Assembly (NCBI RefSeq): GCF_026914265.1
Contig: NC_069124.1
Coordinates: 69,432,402-69,496,401, forward strand
Length of the DNA: 64,000 nt
Source of the DNA: Mya arenaria
Lineage: Eukaryota > Mollusca > Bivalvia > Myida > Myidae
Reading direction: 5' to 3'
A program made the position numbers and the translations under genes. The notes below the pieces were generated by a model, which saw only the letters and a program-made list of their open reading frames with translations, did no database searches and had not been told where the DNA came from. Shown piece after piece: positions 23,601 to 34,275 of this stretch (positions are counted from its first letter, which is position 1; each line of letters begins with the position of its first letter).

Positions 23601-24433
23601 AGCAAGATGTCATCTGGCATAGTTAGTTTACATACTATATTTAAATAGCAATATGAGACTTAATTGAAGGAAGAATTTCATGTCGTACGGGAGAGACAAA
23701 ACATATCGTTAAAAGCACGTCAGTCATATACTATTAAAGTGGCGTCTTATTTCAAGATGAAATTATGTCTAACTTTTGAAGGAAGCAAACCTCTTAAGTG
23801 GGTGCAGAACCATTTTGTTGTCTTCTTGAAGCCGGCCTGGTCAAAGACGAGGCTTAGATAGGAACGTCCGGTGTAATTGACCACAATGTAGTCCGCAACA
23901 CAGTCGCTTAACGCGTCTACATGCCTACAAATCGAAATACTAACTGTAAGTTTTATACTTTAAACATGCAATTCAAGTCATACTGTATTACAGAAATATC
24001 TTAAAGGGTTGGCATAACCAAAATGCTAGAAAAACATAAGTTTCCCGAAGGAGGCATGTACTAACAAGCATAGACTGGCAAGGTCAGTGACGTTATGCTG
24101 CTTCCGGCAGTAACAAACGGCTGCCAGCGGTCCGTCATCGCCCGATGGAAGGCAGGCGTCGGGCGACAGGATCCCCGGAAGTGATATAGCGACAGCGGTA
24201 TCCGGCGTAAACAATAGGGTCAATAGCACTGTTACATATAGAAAAAACAATCACGGATGATATTAGACTTCAATTCCGGTACGATGACACGAAGAGGAAG
24301 TTTTCCATTAAGTGTTGACAAAAATATATTAAATATACTTACATACAATTACAAGAACCATCATTAAATTGCATTCATTCAAACGATTATAAGTAGATAA
24401 AAACGCACCTTTTAACAAGAATGTGATATCCAT
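20695..24433 (-). CDS. Secreted or GPI-anchored cysteine-rich protein, nine exons
   Basis: No family recognised. Exons (minus): 24433-24409, 24228-24066, 23924-23791, 23311-23212, 22538-22422, 22204-22115, 21841-21702, 21458-21338 and 20962-20695. All introns are GT-AG and phase matches at all eight junctions, giving 385 residues. The first exon has only eight codons and is the least certain; joined to the second it makes a signal peptide, MDITFLLKVLLTLLFTPDTA. The protein has 24 cysteines. Exons 2-8 each end within a few residues of a Cys, and most carry a repeating pattern of a Cys near the start, often a second about 6-8 residues on, and a last Cys at the exon end. Five N-glycosylation sequons are visible. 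The tail has SSSAS, a spacer and HIIVVSVLSVFIPYVFL, as in GPI-anchored or single-pass proteins. An extracellular role is likely, but the activity is unknown. Confidence 0.8.
22700..22930. repeat. Inverted and direct duplications of an exon tail
   Basis: A unit of about 65 bp reading CATGGTCCTCTGCCGCAACT ... GAACCAAGAGCAAATATGAA then GGTAAG occurs twice in one orientation (about 22716-22826) and again in the opposite orientation (about 22827-22920). Translated, it reads LCRN...HLNQEQ. This resembles the end of exon 4 of the surrounding gene (ILRNTSYLNQEQ), including a GTAAG donor after it. It lies in the following intron. Confidence 0.8.
23041..23235. repeat. 77-bp tandem repeat carrying a splice donor
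   Basis: AACACC(A)TAATTCTTAC starts at 23041, 23118 and 23195, a strict 77-bp period. The rightmost copy contains the real end of exon 4 and its donor (minus-strand GCATGCAT then GTAAGAATT). The two other copies keep the same exon-end and donor sequence (GCATGCAA then GTAAG). Reading past the first donor meets a stop at once (ATG TAA), so use of the extra donors would truncate the protein. Confidence 0.9.
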
Positions 24434-25569
24434 GTTAGAGTATGCACGACATGTTAACAATCATAACCAATATCGTTATTCTTCTTATACCGGTAATTTC
24501 ATCCACTTGTGTCAAGGGCCAGTAAGTAGTCCGGACTCACAAGTAGGCGGCACATTGACACCGATAAAAATGTATACCAGTAAGTACTAAAACAACCAGT
24601 CGTGATTTGTCGAGTTTCGCTAACATAATATATTTTTAAAGTAAGTCTAAGGTCCCGTTGTTCGGTCTCACCATATGCAATCAAACTACTAGTATGCTCT
24701 TGTAAATTAAGATCTTATATCATCTAAGGAAGCCGCGTGAAATCCACAAAACACCACAAAGAATACCAAAGAAAACTCATTTCAATTGACAATTTCCGGG
24801 TTTGTAAACAAACGCCTACTCTATTATGGATAAGAGATGTACACCATGGTCATCGGTTCTTAGTCAGGGTGTGGACTATAATACATTGTCAATACACACT
24901 ACTTGATGACTTAACAGGACGCATCGGCATTGTTCAAGTGGCATTGTATGAACATCCGGAGTTCATGGAAAGACTGTGGACAATGCGATCAAAGCCTGTT
25001 TTTCATTAGTTATGAAGACGTTTAGTAAATAGAACTGAAAATATGATATCCTTTAATATGCTTCCGTTTTTTATACGGTTCAACGTTTTAAAAAGCGCAG
25101 CGAAGAAGTGTACTAAACAAAAAATGAAGGAAGTGATAGTATCCTTTCGCTAGTTGAATTTCAAGTGCGTGTGCTTGTTTCATCCAGTAGCCAATGAATG
25201 CTCACAAACATCCTCTCACAAACAGTCATTATGCGCGATTGATTAACCGATTCATCGACAAAAACTCCACTCTAACATATGATTATCATAGTAATATATT
25301 TGCACACTATCTTAACAATGATCATTTCTATATTTTCAATTTCGCACAATGCAAAGTCAAATGATTGTATTAATGAAAGTGCTGATGGACGGTGACATTG
25401 TTCGGTCTGCTGCAAGTATAGAACTAAGTCCTTTCTCTTATAAACACAGAAAATCATCGGAACCTATTCTTGAATATAGAAGCATAATTTGAACACTCTT
25501 AGGTGAGGACAATTAGACAATGCTTCAAACCAAATATCTAAGCTTGATATTTATTTTCCAAACATAATT
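24434..25569. other. Upstream of the cysteine-rich gene
   Basis: It should contain the gene's promoter. No recognisable core element was found. A 90-codon plus-strand open frame at 24737-25009 has no known features and is not called a gene. Confidence 0.45.
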
Positions 25570-26990
25570 ATTCATCTTAATGCTGTAGCTTTGAAAAGTT
25601 GATGAAGAGGTCACCTGGCAATATCATCGTTATTGTTTGTTTGCAGAACTACTTCATAGTCAAAATTTCATTCCAGTTGCATAACAAATACGCCAAAAGG
25701 ACACAATCAAGATAACTGAAGCATAACATTAACAGATGTTTTTTAAAACAGTATACATGGTCCAAAGTTCAATGTTGTACTCAAAATTAAAAACGTAGGC
25801 CTTAGCTGAAGCAACTGTGCACAAGATGATCAATCTGCAAGAAAAACAATTGTCGAAAACTGACATAAATGTGGTATTAATGTGTACAATGCATTGAATC
25901 TTACTAACTGAAGTACCACATAGTTTACAATTTATTTTAGCTAAGCAGTGATTTTGTATTTTTCCATTAAAAATATTACTGGGTATGTCTACGAAGGTAT
26001 ATAGCTTAAAAATACCACCCGTTTGGAGTAAGCCTTTGTAGCACAGCGGATACAACATTGGACTGCTATTTTTTTACATTTTGGTCTTTTCTCTATAATT
26101 ATGATTCAAAGCTTAACACATTCTATTAAATAATTGTCCTGAGTTGCGTTACAGGAAAAAAAATTGGTGCCAATCTGGTGTACAGTCCCTTTAAAGTAAC
26201 CCGAGAACAACAATGATGAATTGTTTTCCAAACATAGCAACATTTTATTGCAGAGGCCACAAAAATAAAAAAGTAAGTGAAAATGTCACAATCATGGTTA
26301 GCCAAACACAACATTCATAATTATTCTTAAAGCAGTACATTTTATGAGAGGGTCAAAAGGTCACAGTAAAGAAGATCTGAGGACAACATTGATAATTGTT
26401 TTGCAAAACTTACTGAACTTTCGTTGCAGTACCTTAGAATAGAAAAGATGGTCAAACGGTAATTATCAAGGTTATCCAAGTACAAAATTGATATTTGTTT
26501 TAAAAGTTATACACATGGTCTAAAAAAATTTGCTGTTGCTTCAAAAATAGAATGTATGTCAAAAATCATATTCTATGTCATCAAAGCACAACATTGCTTT
26601 TTGTTTTGAAAACTGTACTAAAAAACTTTCATTGAAGTAGCTTAAAAATAGGAAAGTATGTCGAAAGGACAACGTTATCAAAGCACAATTTTGATTTTTG
26701 AGTTCGAATTAATGGTCTTAATTTCATGGCTGAAGCTTCAAATTTTAATGTGTGTCAAAAGGCCACAATCTAGGTCATCAAAAGACAACATTAAATATTG
26801 TTTTCAAAACTGTCTAAAATGCTATAGCTCTAAAAAATAATTAGGTAAAAAAGGTCCCAGTCAGGGTCATCCGAGAACGACATATATAAATATATGTTTG
26901 TTTTCAAAACAGTACTGATGTCAAGTTTTCATTGATGAAGCTTTAAAAAACATATTCAACAACTTCAGGAAATGTGTAAATAACTTAGCC
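25570..26990. repeat. Degenerate tandem array, about 100-bp unit
   Basis: Diverged units recur with words such as AAAGG(A/T)CACA, TCATC(C/A)AAG, GACAACATTGAT and TTGTTTTCAAAACTGTAC, then TTTCATTG...GTAGCTT. Starts near 26347, 26453, 26561, 26662, 26758 and 26849 give spacings of 106, 108, 101, 96 and 91 bp. Further diverged units extend left to about 25570. Non-coding. Confidence 0.8.
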
Positions 26991-27124
26991 TTTGTCGATC
27001 TTACTAACATATTTCCTTGACGAGTTGTATAATACAGTCTATTATATGATGACGAGTTTTAGTATCTTTTTATCAAAATATTCTTTAAGTAAAGACAACA
27101 AAAACAACTTACCTGTTTTACTTC

Positions 27125-27920
27125 TCTAGTAAACAAGAGCTGTCACAGAGACTGCGCACTCGACTATTACGCCGCTGTTCAGTGTAAGGATTAAAAAGTT
27201 TTGGTGAAACATGGATCACTGTAAAATTAGATTAGATTTCAATGCAATACATTATGTATTTGTTGAGATATTAACATGAATGTGGTTACATGGAAAATTT
27301 TAAGTCCAATACTTGAAACTTAAACAGTATTTCTAAGTTGCATAATAAAGGGGCAAAAATGATAAAATATAAAAGATAGAGTTATCTTTCCTGATTATTT
27401 AAGAAGGTTGAATAGTTGGGAGCCTGTGTATAAAGTTTCAATGCAATACATGATGTATTTGAATTTATATGTCAAATAATAAAGCAAAACCTTAACCAGA
27501 ATTTTTAAGTCGAATAATAAAGGGTCATTATTTGCATTAAATGCAAACTAGAGTTATCTTACTTGGTTAATTAGGAAGGTTGGATGGTTGAGTACTATTG
27601 AATAAAATCTTAATGCAATACATCAAGTAGTTGCTGAGATATCAACCTATGTGTGCTTACATGCAAAACCTTAACCAGAATTTCAAAGTCAAATAATAAA
27701 GGCCCATTTTTGCATTAAATTCAAATAAGTGTTACCTAACTTCATTAATTTAGTAGGTTAGATAGTTGGGAATACATATCTAAAGTTTCAATGCAATACA
27801 TGATGTATTTGCTGAGATAATGACTTAAAGGTACTTGCATGCAAAACCTTAACCAAGGTGTGACGCCGACGCTTGGGTGAGTAGTATAGCTCTCCATATA
27901 CTTCAAATAGTCGAGCTAAA
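27125..27920. mobile_element. Element D with central ~180-bp tandem repeats, copy 1
   Basis: Begins near AACAAGAGCTGTCACAGAG and CACTCGACTATT and ends at GGGTGAGTAGTATAGCTC ... AGTCGAGC. The middle holds about three and a half copies of a unit marked by TGCAATACAT, GCTGAGATA, CATGCAAAACCTTAACC, GAATTTCTAAGT and AATAATAAAGG. The same unit and right end occur at 37905-38535. The layout recalls non-autonomous bivalve elements with central tandem repeats (pearl or BIV160-like). That comparison is from memory. Confidence 0.75.
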
Positions 27921-29137
27921 AACAGGATACATGTACCATTAAAGCGATGCTATTCTCTGGACTACAAGCATGCATTGCAAAAATTTGTATTAGGAAAAAT
28001 TTCAAACCAAAGAATCATGCGATCATTCTCACACTGTTTGTAAGAAGAATACATATAAAGGTGATATCAAGTACAGCAGAAAGGAATAACAACAAAAAAC
28101 TAAACTCTTTTTAATTGTGACATCATAATGGTCACCGGTAAGATGAAGTCATAGATTACTATGTGTTCATGACGTCATTTCCTATTTAAACCAATATATA
28201 GTACCCCATTCAGTACCCAACGTGATTGAAAGTTTTTATCAGGAGATAACATTTTCCTCTTAAGAATTGGTTGGAAATTTAATTTTACATTTTTTTCATC
28301 ACAATGAATACAAAATGACAAATTGTCATTTGAAAAAAACATTCTTGTCTACGAATTTGTTTAAAAACATGTGGAAGGATACTATAAGTTCCATGGTCAG
28401 TAGGTAACCCGCGATATGGGATATTCAATGTAAAGGAAACCATATTGCGTTGGAGTGAAGCTCGAACCTAAATATGGATTCTTGCCCCCCATATTTCCAA
28501 TACTATGTCACCTACTAACCCCGTAATGTAAGTATAACGTTGACAACCTGTTCTCCTGTTTAAATGTTTTATTTATTCATTGAAATATTCATCAAATCCG
28601 AATAAAGACGCCATTTTGTTGTAATTTAAATTTGGAAAATGGAAAAATGTGGTGTCACCGCGTGACCTGTCCTTGACTAACAGCGGTGTTTCATAAATAT
28701 TGGGAGTCGTGACATTTTTTTGACCAATAGAAATAGACCAATGTTATATTGATATCCCCATGTGTATTTAGGAGAGAAAAAATGTGTGATGGCTGTATTT
28801 AACTGGATATAAAGTATACAAGTAAATAAAAAACACGAAAAAAAAATCTTTATGAATAAACATTATTCAGAATGGGTGGAGTGATTGATGATAATGAGCC
28901 CTTCTTAATCATTAAGCTAGTTACTTTAGGTCATTTAATTGACTTAGAAAGCAACCTCATTGTCTAATTCATTGTCGACGTAAAATCTTATGCAGGGATT
29001 GTGCATCAGGTGAGTGACAGTAGGCTGAGGTAAAACCCAACTTGAAGAATGAAATTGTTAATGATTAAGGATAGCACTTCATTTATACCTATCTGAAATT
29101 TCATTTGCTTAATTGTAGGTTTGTTCTATTTTTGTTG
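27921..29137. other. Gene-free stretch
   Basis: Low-complexity, AT-rich sequence with no supported gene or recognised mobile element. Confidence 0.45.
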
Positions 29138-29505
29138 TTAAAGCTGCACTCACACAGATTGAAAGTATTGACAACTTCTTTATTTTTTGATTCCGAACGA
29201 GCCATTTTTTTGCGAAAATCCATGGAAACCAGTAATATAAGACTGCTGACAAAAAATCAGATCATAGATTCTTATACTTAAGTTCAAAAATTGATGTTTT
29301 ATGCATTTTTTCTTTAACCGTTAGTATCAGTTTAAGCCATTAAGCATCAATTTTTGAACATAAATATGAAAATCTAAGATCTGATATTTTATCAGATATC
29401 TTATTATTGGTTTGCACATATATATTTACGCAATAATTTGCTCTTTCCAAAACAAAAAATAAAAGAAGCTGTTAAAATAGTCAATCTGTGGGAGTGCAGC
29501 TTTAA
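29138..29505. mobile_element. MITE family A, fullest copy
   Basis: A 368-bp element bounded by TTAA. It starts TTAAAGCTGCACTCACACAG and ends with the inverted GGGAGTGCAGCTTTAA. The inner parts are also largely palindromic: AAACCAGTAATATAAGACTG on the left has a counterpart near the right half. It could fold as one long hairpin. No transposase is encoded. Confidence 0.88.
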
Positions 29506-30207
29506 GGGCTCATTATTTCTTAGTCTAAACAAGTTGATGTTCAAATTAGGAGTCTTGTTATCCATAAACATCTATTAAAACAAGTTTTTAAAAAAGAGGG
29601 TGTTTTGAAAATATCAAAATTGAAATAAGGAAAAGAATTTCATATTTATCAGGTTTGAACTGACATTTCCAAATGCTTTACCCTTTGGAACAAGCCATGT
29701 GGTAACTAAGAAATATGTCAAGTCCATGATATACGCATTAGCACAAAATTAATCAAGCAAAATTTTGATCACAATTCAAGCAATTGTGCAAGCATGTCAA
29801 AAAACATGGCCATGTTAAAATTGCAAAATTTCCTTCTGATTGAAAAAAATCAAAGACTGTCAGACTAAATTACTGACACTCCTATTCTATAAAAGTTCAT
29901 GCTGTCTTCAGAAATAAATTGAAATAACGAATAAGGGTAATGTAACATTCTGCCAAAGGGGGAAGTGCATTCATAGTATGTGGATGTCCTGGATTAAATA
30001 TGCAAATTAACATACCAGGTCTCTGTTTGGAGGGAGAATATATGTAGATAAAAGGGTTATGCATGATTTTCTCTGAAGGGATCTGTTGGCCTTGAACATT
30101 TCAGTGATATGGCTTGTTTTTATTGATATTTTTTAGACATACATGTTTGATGCTTGATAGGCATACCAATGAGAATGATTTGCCCAAAATTGCAACAGAA
30201 CAATTTC
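29506..30207. other. Gene-free stretch
   Basis: No exon, RNA gene or recognised repeat found. Confidence 0.4.
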
Positions 30208-30511
30208 AGGGGCGTAGCCAGCGTTACACACTTACGCACATGCGTAACATCAATTTGAAAAATGAAAAAAAATGGTCAAACATGGCATCAAAGTCGAGGG
30301 TTATGTTTTGACATCAGAATAAAACCTTAAAGGGTAGATCAGCTATAGAAAGCATTGTTTCTCTGAGCTAGATAGCTAACACAGCCTTAAAAATCACTTA
30401 AAAAATCCGTGGGGAGCAGCCCCCCCCCCCCCCCCCCCAACCTCCTACGGTTACAGGGATTCCCCATCCCATAGCCTCTCACATTTAGTACAGCCTGGCT
30501 ACACCCTTGAA
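30208..30511. mobile_element. hAT-like MITE candidate
   Basis: The left end CAGGGGCGTAGCCAG and the right end CTGGCTACACCCTTG form a near-perfect terminal inverted repeat about 300 bp apart, beginning CAGGG as in many hAT elements. A convincing 8-bp target duplication was not seen. A homopolymer C tract lies inside at about 30420-30438. Confidence 0.6.
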
Positions 30512-31367
30512 TTTAATTAATTGCCAAAAAATGTCAAAATCCTGTCTACATTCTAGTATTTTGATTTTTTTCATTGAGTAAGACCCTTTTGAGCTATTTA
30601 AACACTGTAAATATCCGTAAAGCTATATGCATGTATACAATATCGATATCCCCAGCATGCACAATTAAGTTATGCATTATCTTTTACCATTGTTAATTTT
30701 AACATACAAGAAGATACTGTATTTTACACTTACCTAAAAAATGTGTAGACAATGATAGAGAATAATAAGTGGCAGATTTCAAATCAAGGCATTTAAGGCT
30801 CACCAGGGGCTTAGCACCATCCAGATAATACAGATGCCAGGATCATTTATAGTAACTTTATCTTGTTGAAAAGTTTAATACTTGACTAGTCCAAATAAAC
30901 AGCAACTTCAGAGTCTTGGACAAGTTTTGTTTTGGCGAGTCTTCATGTCCACATCCAACTTTTTCTCCTAGCTAAGAATGACATTTCAAGCACTAAGTTT
31001 ATTTAGTTCAAATAATTGTACATTGAATGATTTTTTACCATTTTTGATATGGCACGTCACATAGTGAACACATCTATAATTTTCGACTTGATGTATATTG
31101 AGCTTCAAGATGACGCGCATCAGCTAGATAGGTCCAAAATGGCAATGCTATGTTGGCAAAAGCTGATCGGAATTTAAGTGTTTAATGAAACACTTGTGTA
31201 ATTATACACACTTGTGTGATTAAACAATGATATTGGCTCAAGATAAATTATGTGAAACTTTCGTGTTCCTATTTTGCAATGCAATGTTTAATATTGAAGT
31301 GTTGTTACAGTTGAAGAAAATATTTTACTATGGTAGGAATCAGATCAACATGGCATAAAGGGAACCA

Positions 31368-31716
31368 AATTATGCACTGGTCAGTCAATTGTAACCACGC
31401 CCACCCCCCACCCCCAGATCTTGGGAATAGCGGGGACTTGGACTTTCAGTACAGCCAACACCGGCTAGATTCCATGCCATGCGGAGACGGACAGTTGGTA
31501 AAATCCCCACCAAGGGTCTGCACCCCGGGGACTCTAGGCAAGGCCAATTACCCGCTGTATTTAAAACAGACCAAACCACCGCATTCACCCGGCAATGTGT
31601 AGTTGGACTAGGCAATGTGGGGCCACCTGACAAGCATAAACACGACCACTTTCACCGGCTATTCCCCGTATATCCCCGGACCTGGGTTGGCCGTGGTTAC
31701 AATTGACTGGTGCATT
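31368..31716. mobile_element. MITE with 25-bp inverted ends
   Basis: Left ATGCACTGGTCAGTCAATTG plus TAACCACG is mirrored at the right by CGTGGTTACAATTGACTGGTGCAT. The 350-bp body is much more GC-rich than its surroundings (CCCACCCCC, CCCCGGGGAC), and two fragments within it (around AGATCTTGGGAATAG and GGACCTGGGTTGG) differ from nearby sequence. Open frames on both strands across it are not gene-like. Confidence 0.8.
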
Positions 31717-33499
31717 AATATCACAATTTTAAAGAAAATCTGAAGTACCTACTGTACTGTAATGTACATGTTTTATGCAGAAAGTCTGAAAGATGACAAC
31801 TGTGACGCAGATGCAAGTTGTTTCGAGTTATTTATATTATCATTATTTTTCACATCAATATTTGCAACAATTATTGGCACGAAGCAAAACGACGTCATTG
31901 TTTTTTGGATTTTCACTAAGTTTGTGTTTCCGTGTTTTACTGCAACTTATTTTTAGTCGTGGGTGACCTTTCACCAGATGTATATCAGTCATTAATTGTA
32001 TTGCGTTAAATTCAGCCAATTTGACCACAAGGTGATGATGTTATTCAATTAATCATTTTTAATTCTCCTTTTTAGCACTAACAATCCATTGTAAAACTCG
32101 AGTGTGATGCCTTAAATCCGATTTGACATAGGAAATTCCACGGACATGTGTTGATTCATCCGCCATCTTGGATAAACCGGGTCATTTTGGGTCATGCCAT
32201 TAACACATCATATTTTGATGATTCTACTTAAAGAGTCTACAGTATGATATATATTTTAAAATATTTCGATAGTTCAAAGTATTGAATTAATTATGTTTAG
32301 CAACAATGTGTACTTCAGTATTCAGTTCGAAACATTTACGGATTTATTTTTATCGATAGAGTAAAATGGCCGAGGAGTTCCGAATGCATTTTTGTAGTAA
32401 TGTAGTGGAACTATTTCCATGTAGTAGTCAATATTGGCGAAATGATTTATCAATATAAAAATTTGATTTCAGTACCAATTGTCAATAAATTATACATGAC
32501 CCACTTCTCTCACTATTCGCCCAGACATTTTAGAAAAAAACTATGTAACAGCCACTTTAAATCAGCTGTGTATTCAAAACAATGATGAGAACTATTTACT
32601 GAGCGCACTGGCGTTCTTTGGCTTGTAGTTTGCTCGGCTGATGTGCCTACTTAGGACGGGCCCTGAGGGGCACCGTCCAAAAACGATAAATGTTGCTATT
32701 TTTGATACTGAATTTAGATCTGCGCGTAGTGGAATCTTACGTTCGATATATTGGCATCAAAGCTCGCCGTATGAGTAGAAAATGATACCATATTGTAACC
32801 TTTTGATGATAACCAGGGGTTCATTTAGGAATTGTAAGAGCTATACAGCATTTCTACTTAAAGAGTTTTGAGAAATGATTTTTTAGCAAATACGCATCAT
32901 CAGCTATTTTGAGCTCAGTAAAGAAATTCTATTTGGGATTTTGATTTAAGAGCAAATCTTGATTAAATATTAACTGATTTCGTTAAAAGCGGATTAAAGA
33001 TTATGTCGCCATCACTTATTTTAAACTATTTAAATGAGTCTACAACATGGAACAATAATAACGAGTTTATTCATTTCAAAACAAACAGATATGGGTAAAT
33101 ACACAAAATGATCAATTTGTTAATGACATGAAATGAAAATAAGTTTTCAGAAAGTATAAGAAAATGGTTAAAAATGGACTTATCCAGTAAATTATCCATG
33201 TTTTTGTTAAGGTTTCTAATATTGGGTTATACCATATAATTATAAAAGTACATGTATTAACATCTAATAAGAGATAATAAAGTGAGTATTACAAATACAT
33301 TTTAACGATATTACTTCTAAAGCTTTATTAACTCCTTTCAAAGGTTCATAAACATGATAAAACAAAGACATTGTACAAGACTGACAAGCCCAAAGTGGTC
33401 AAACTATAAGGTATTTGTCATTTAACATATTGAATAATGTGTCATCAACAGTCAATTTCACAACTTATTATAACACCTGGACATTAAATTAATTAAAAT
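31717..33499. other. Gene-free stretch
   Basis: No supported gene. The phrase GAGGAGTTCCGAATGC near 32378 recurs near 47220 (see findings). Confidence 0.45.
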
Positions 33500-33960
33500 T
33501 TGAGCATACAAGGTGGGTACGAGCCTACAAGGGGTCTGGGGAAACGAGCCTTTAAGGGTATTGATGCCGGCAAGGGGATACGAGCCTTCAGGGGACACAG
33601 TCTGCAAGGGGATACGAACCTTCAGGGGATACGAGCCTTCAGGGGATACGAGCCAACTAGGGGGTACGAGCCTGTAAGGGGTCTGGGGAAACGAGCCTTT
33701 AAGAGGATTGGAGCCTTCAAGAGTATTGGAGTCTGCAAGGGGATACGAGCCTTCAGGGGATACAAGCCAGCAAGGGGGTACGAGCCTTCAGGGGATACGA
33801 ACCCTCAGGGGATACGAGGCTTCAGGGGATACGAGCCAGCAAGGGGGTACGAGTCTGCAAGGGGATACGAACGTCCGCGAGTATACGAACCGGCAAGAGG
33901 GTAAGAGCCCGCAAGGGGATACGACCCAGAAATGGGATACGAGCCTGCAATGATGAGTAA
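33500..33960. repeat. 17-bp minisatellite
   Basis: About 27 variants of GGGGATACGAGCCTTCA in tandem, with C/A changes such as CAGCAAGG and CTGCAAGG. Since 17 is not a multiple of three, the three frames take turns. The 134-codon plus-strand frame (33500-33904) stays open only because units rarely contain stops. There is no start context or homology to support a protein. Confidence 0.92.
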
Positions 33961-34275
33961 AGAACGCTCGTCCGGTTTTTTTCCCAATCGATCACCGGGT
34001 CAAGGTCAACAATACAAGGCTTCGGTATAGGCTCAGACGCTAACAGGATGTGTACTTAGCTTCACGTGAATATTTTGAACATTTCATTTAGTAATGGACA
34101 ACAGAAAAGCTTTCCACATCGCAGCACAAGATGACACCAATTAAGGCTGTCATTTTCTAGACTTGTTTTATCGAAAGACCGACAACCTATGAATGGCGAA
34201 TCAACTAAATAATGGACTAGAAACGATTCCAACTTAATGTCAAGCGTCAATGGCACTACTACATCTCTATTGTCA

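Noticed and set aside
24026-24250. A 74-codon frame as a stand-alone small secreted protein
   Set aside because: It has no ATG, only a TTG at its start; a splice acceptor at 24229-24230 and a donor after 24066 fit it better as an internal exon.
24737-25009. 90-codon plus-strand frame
   Set aside because: No recognisable motif, no splice support and AT-rich random-looking composition around it.
31330-31706. Overlapping frames on both strands as small genes
   Set aside because: They fall inside a MITE with inverted ends and keep open only because it is GC-rich.
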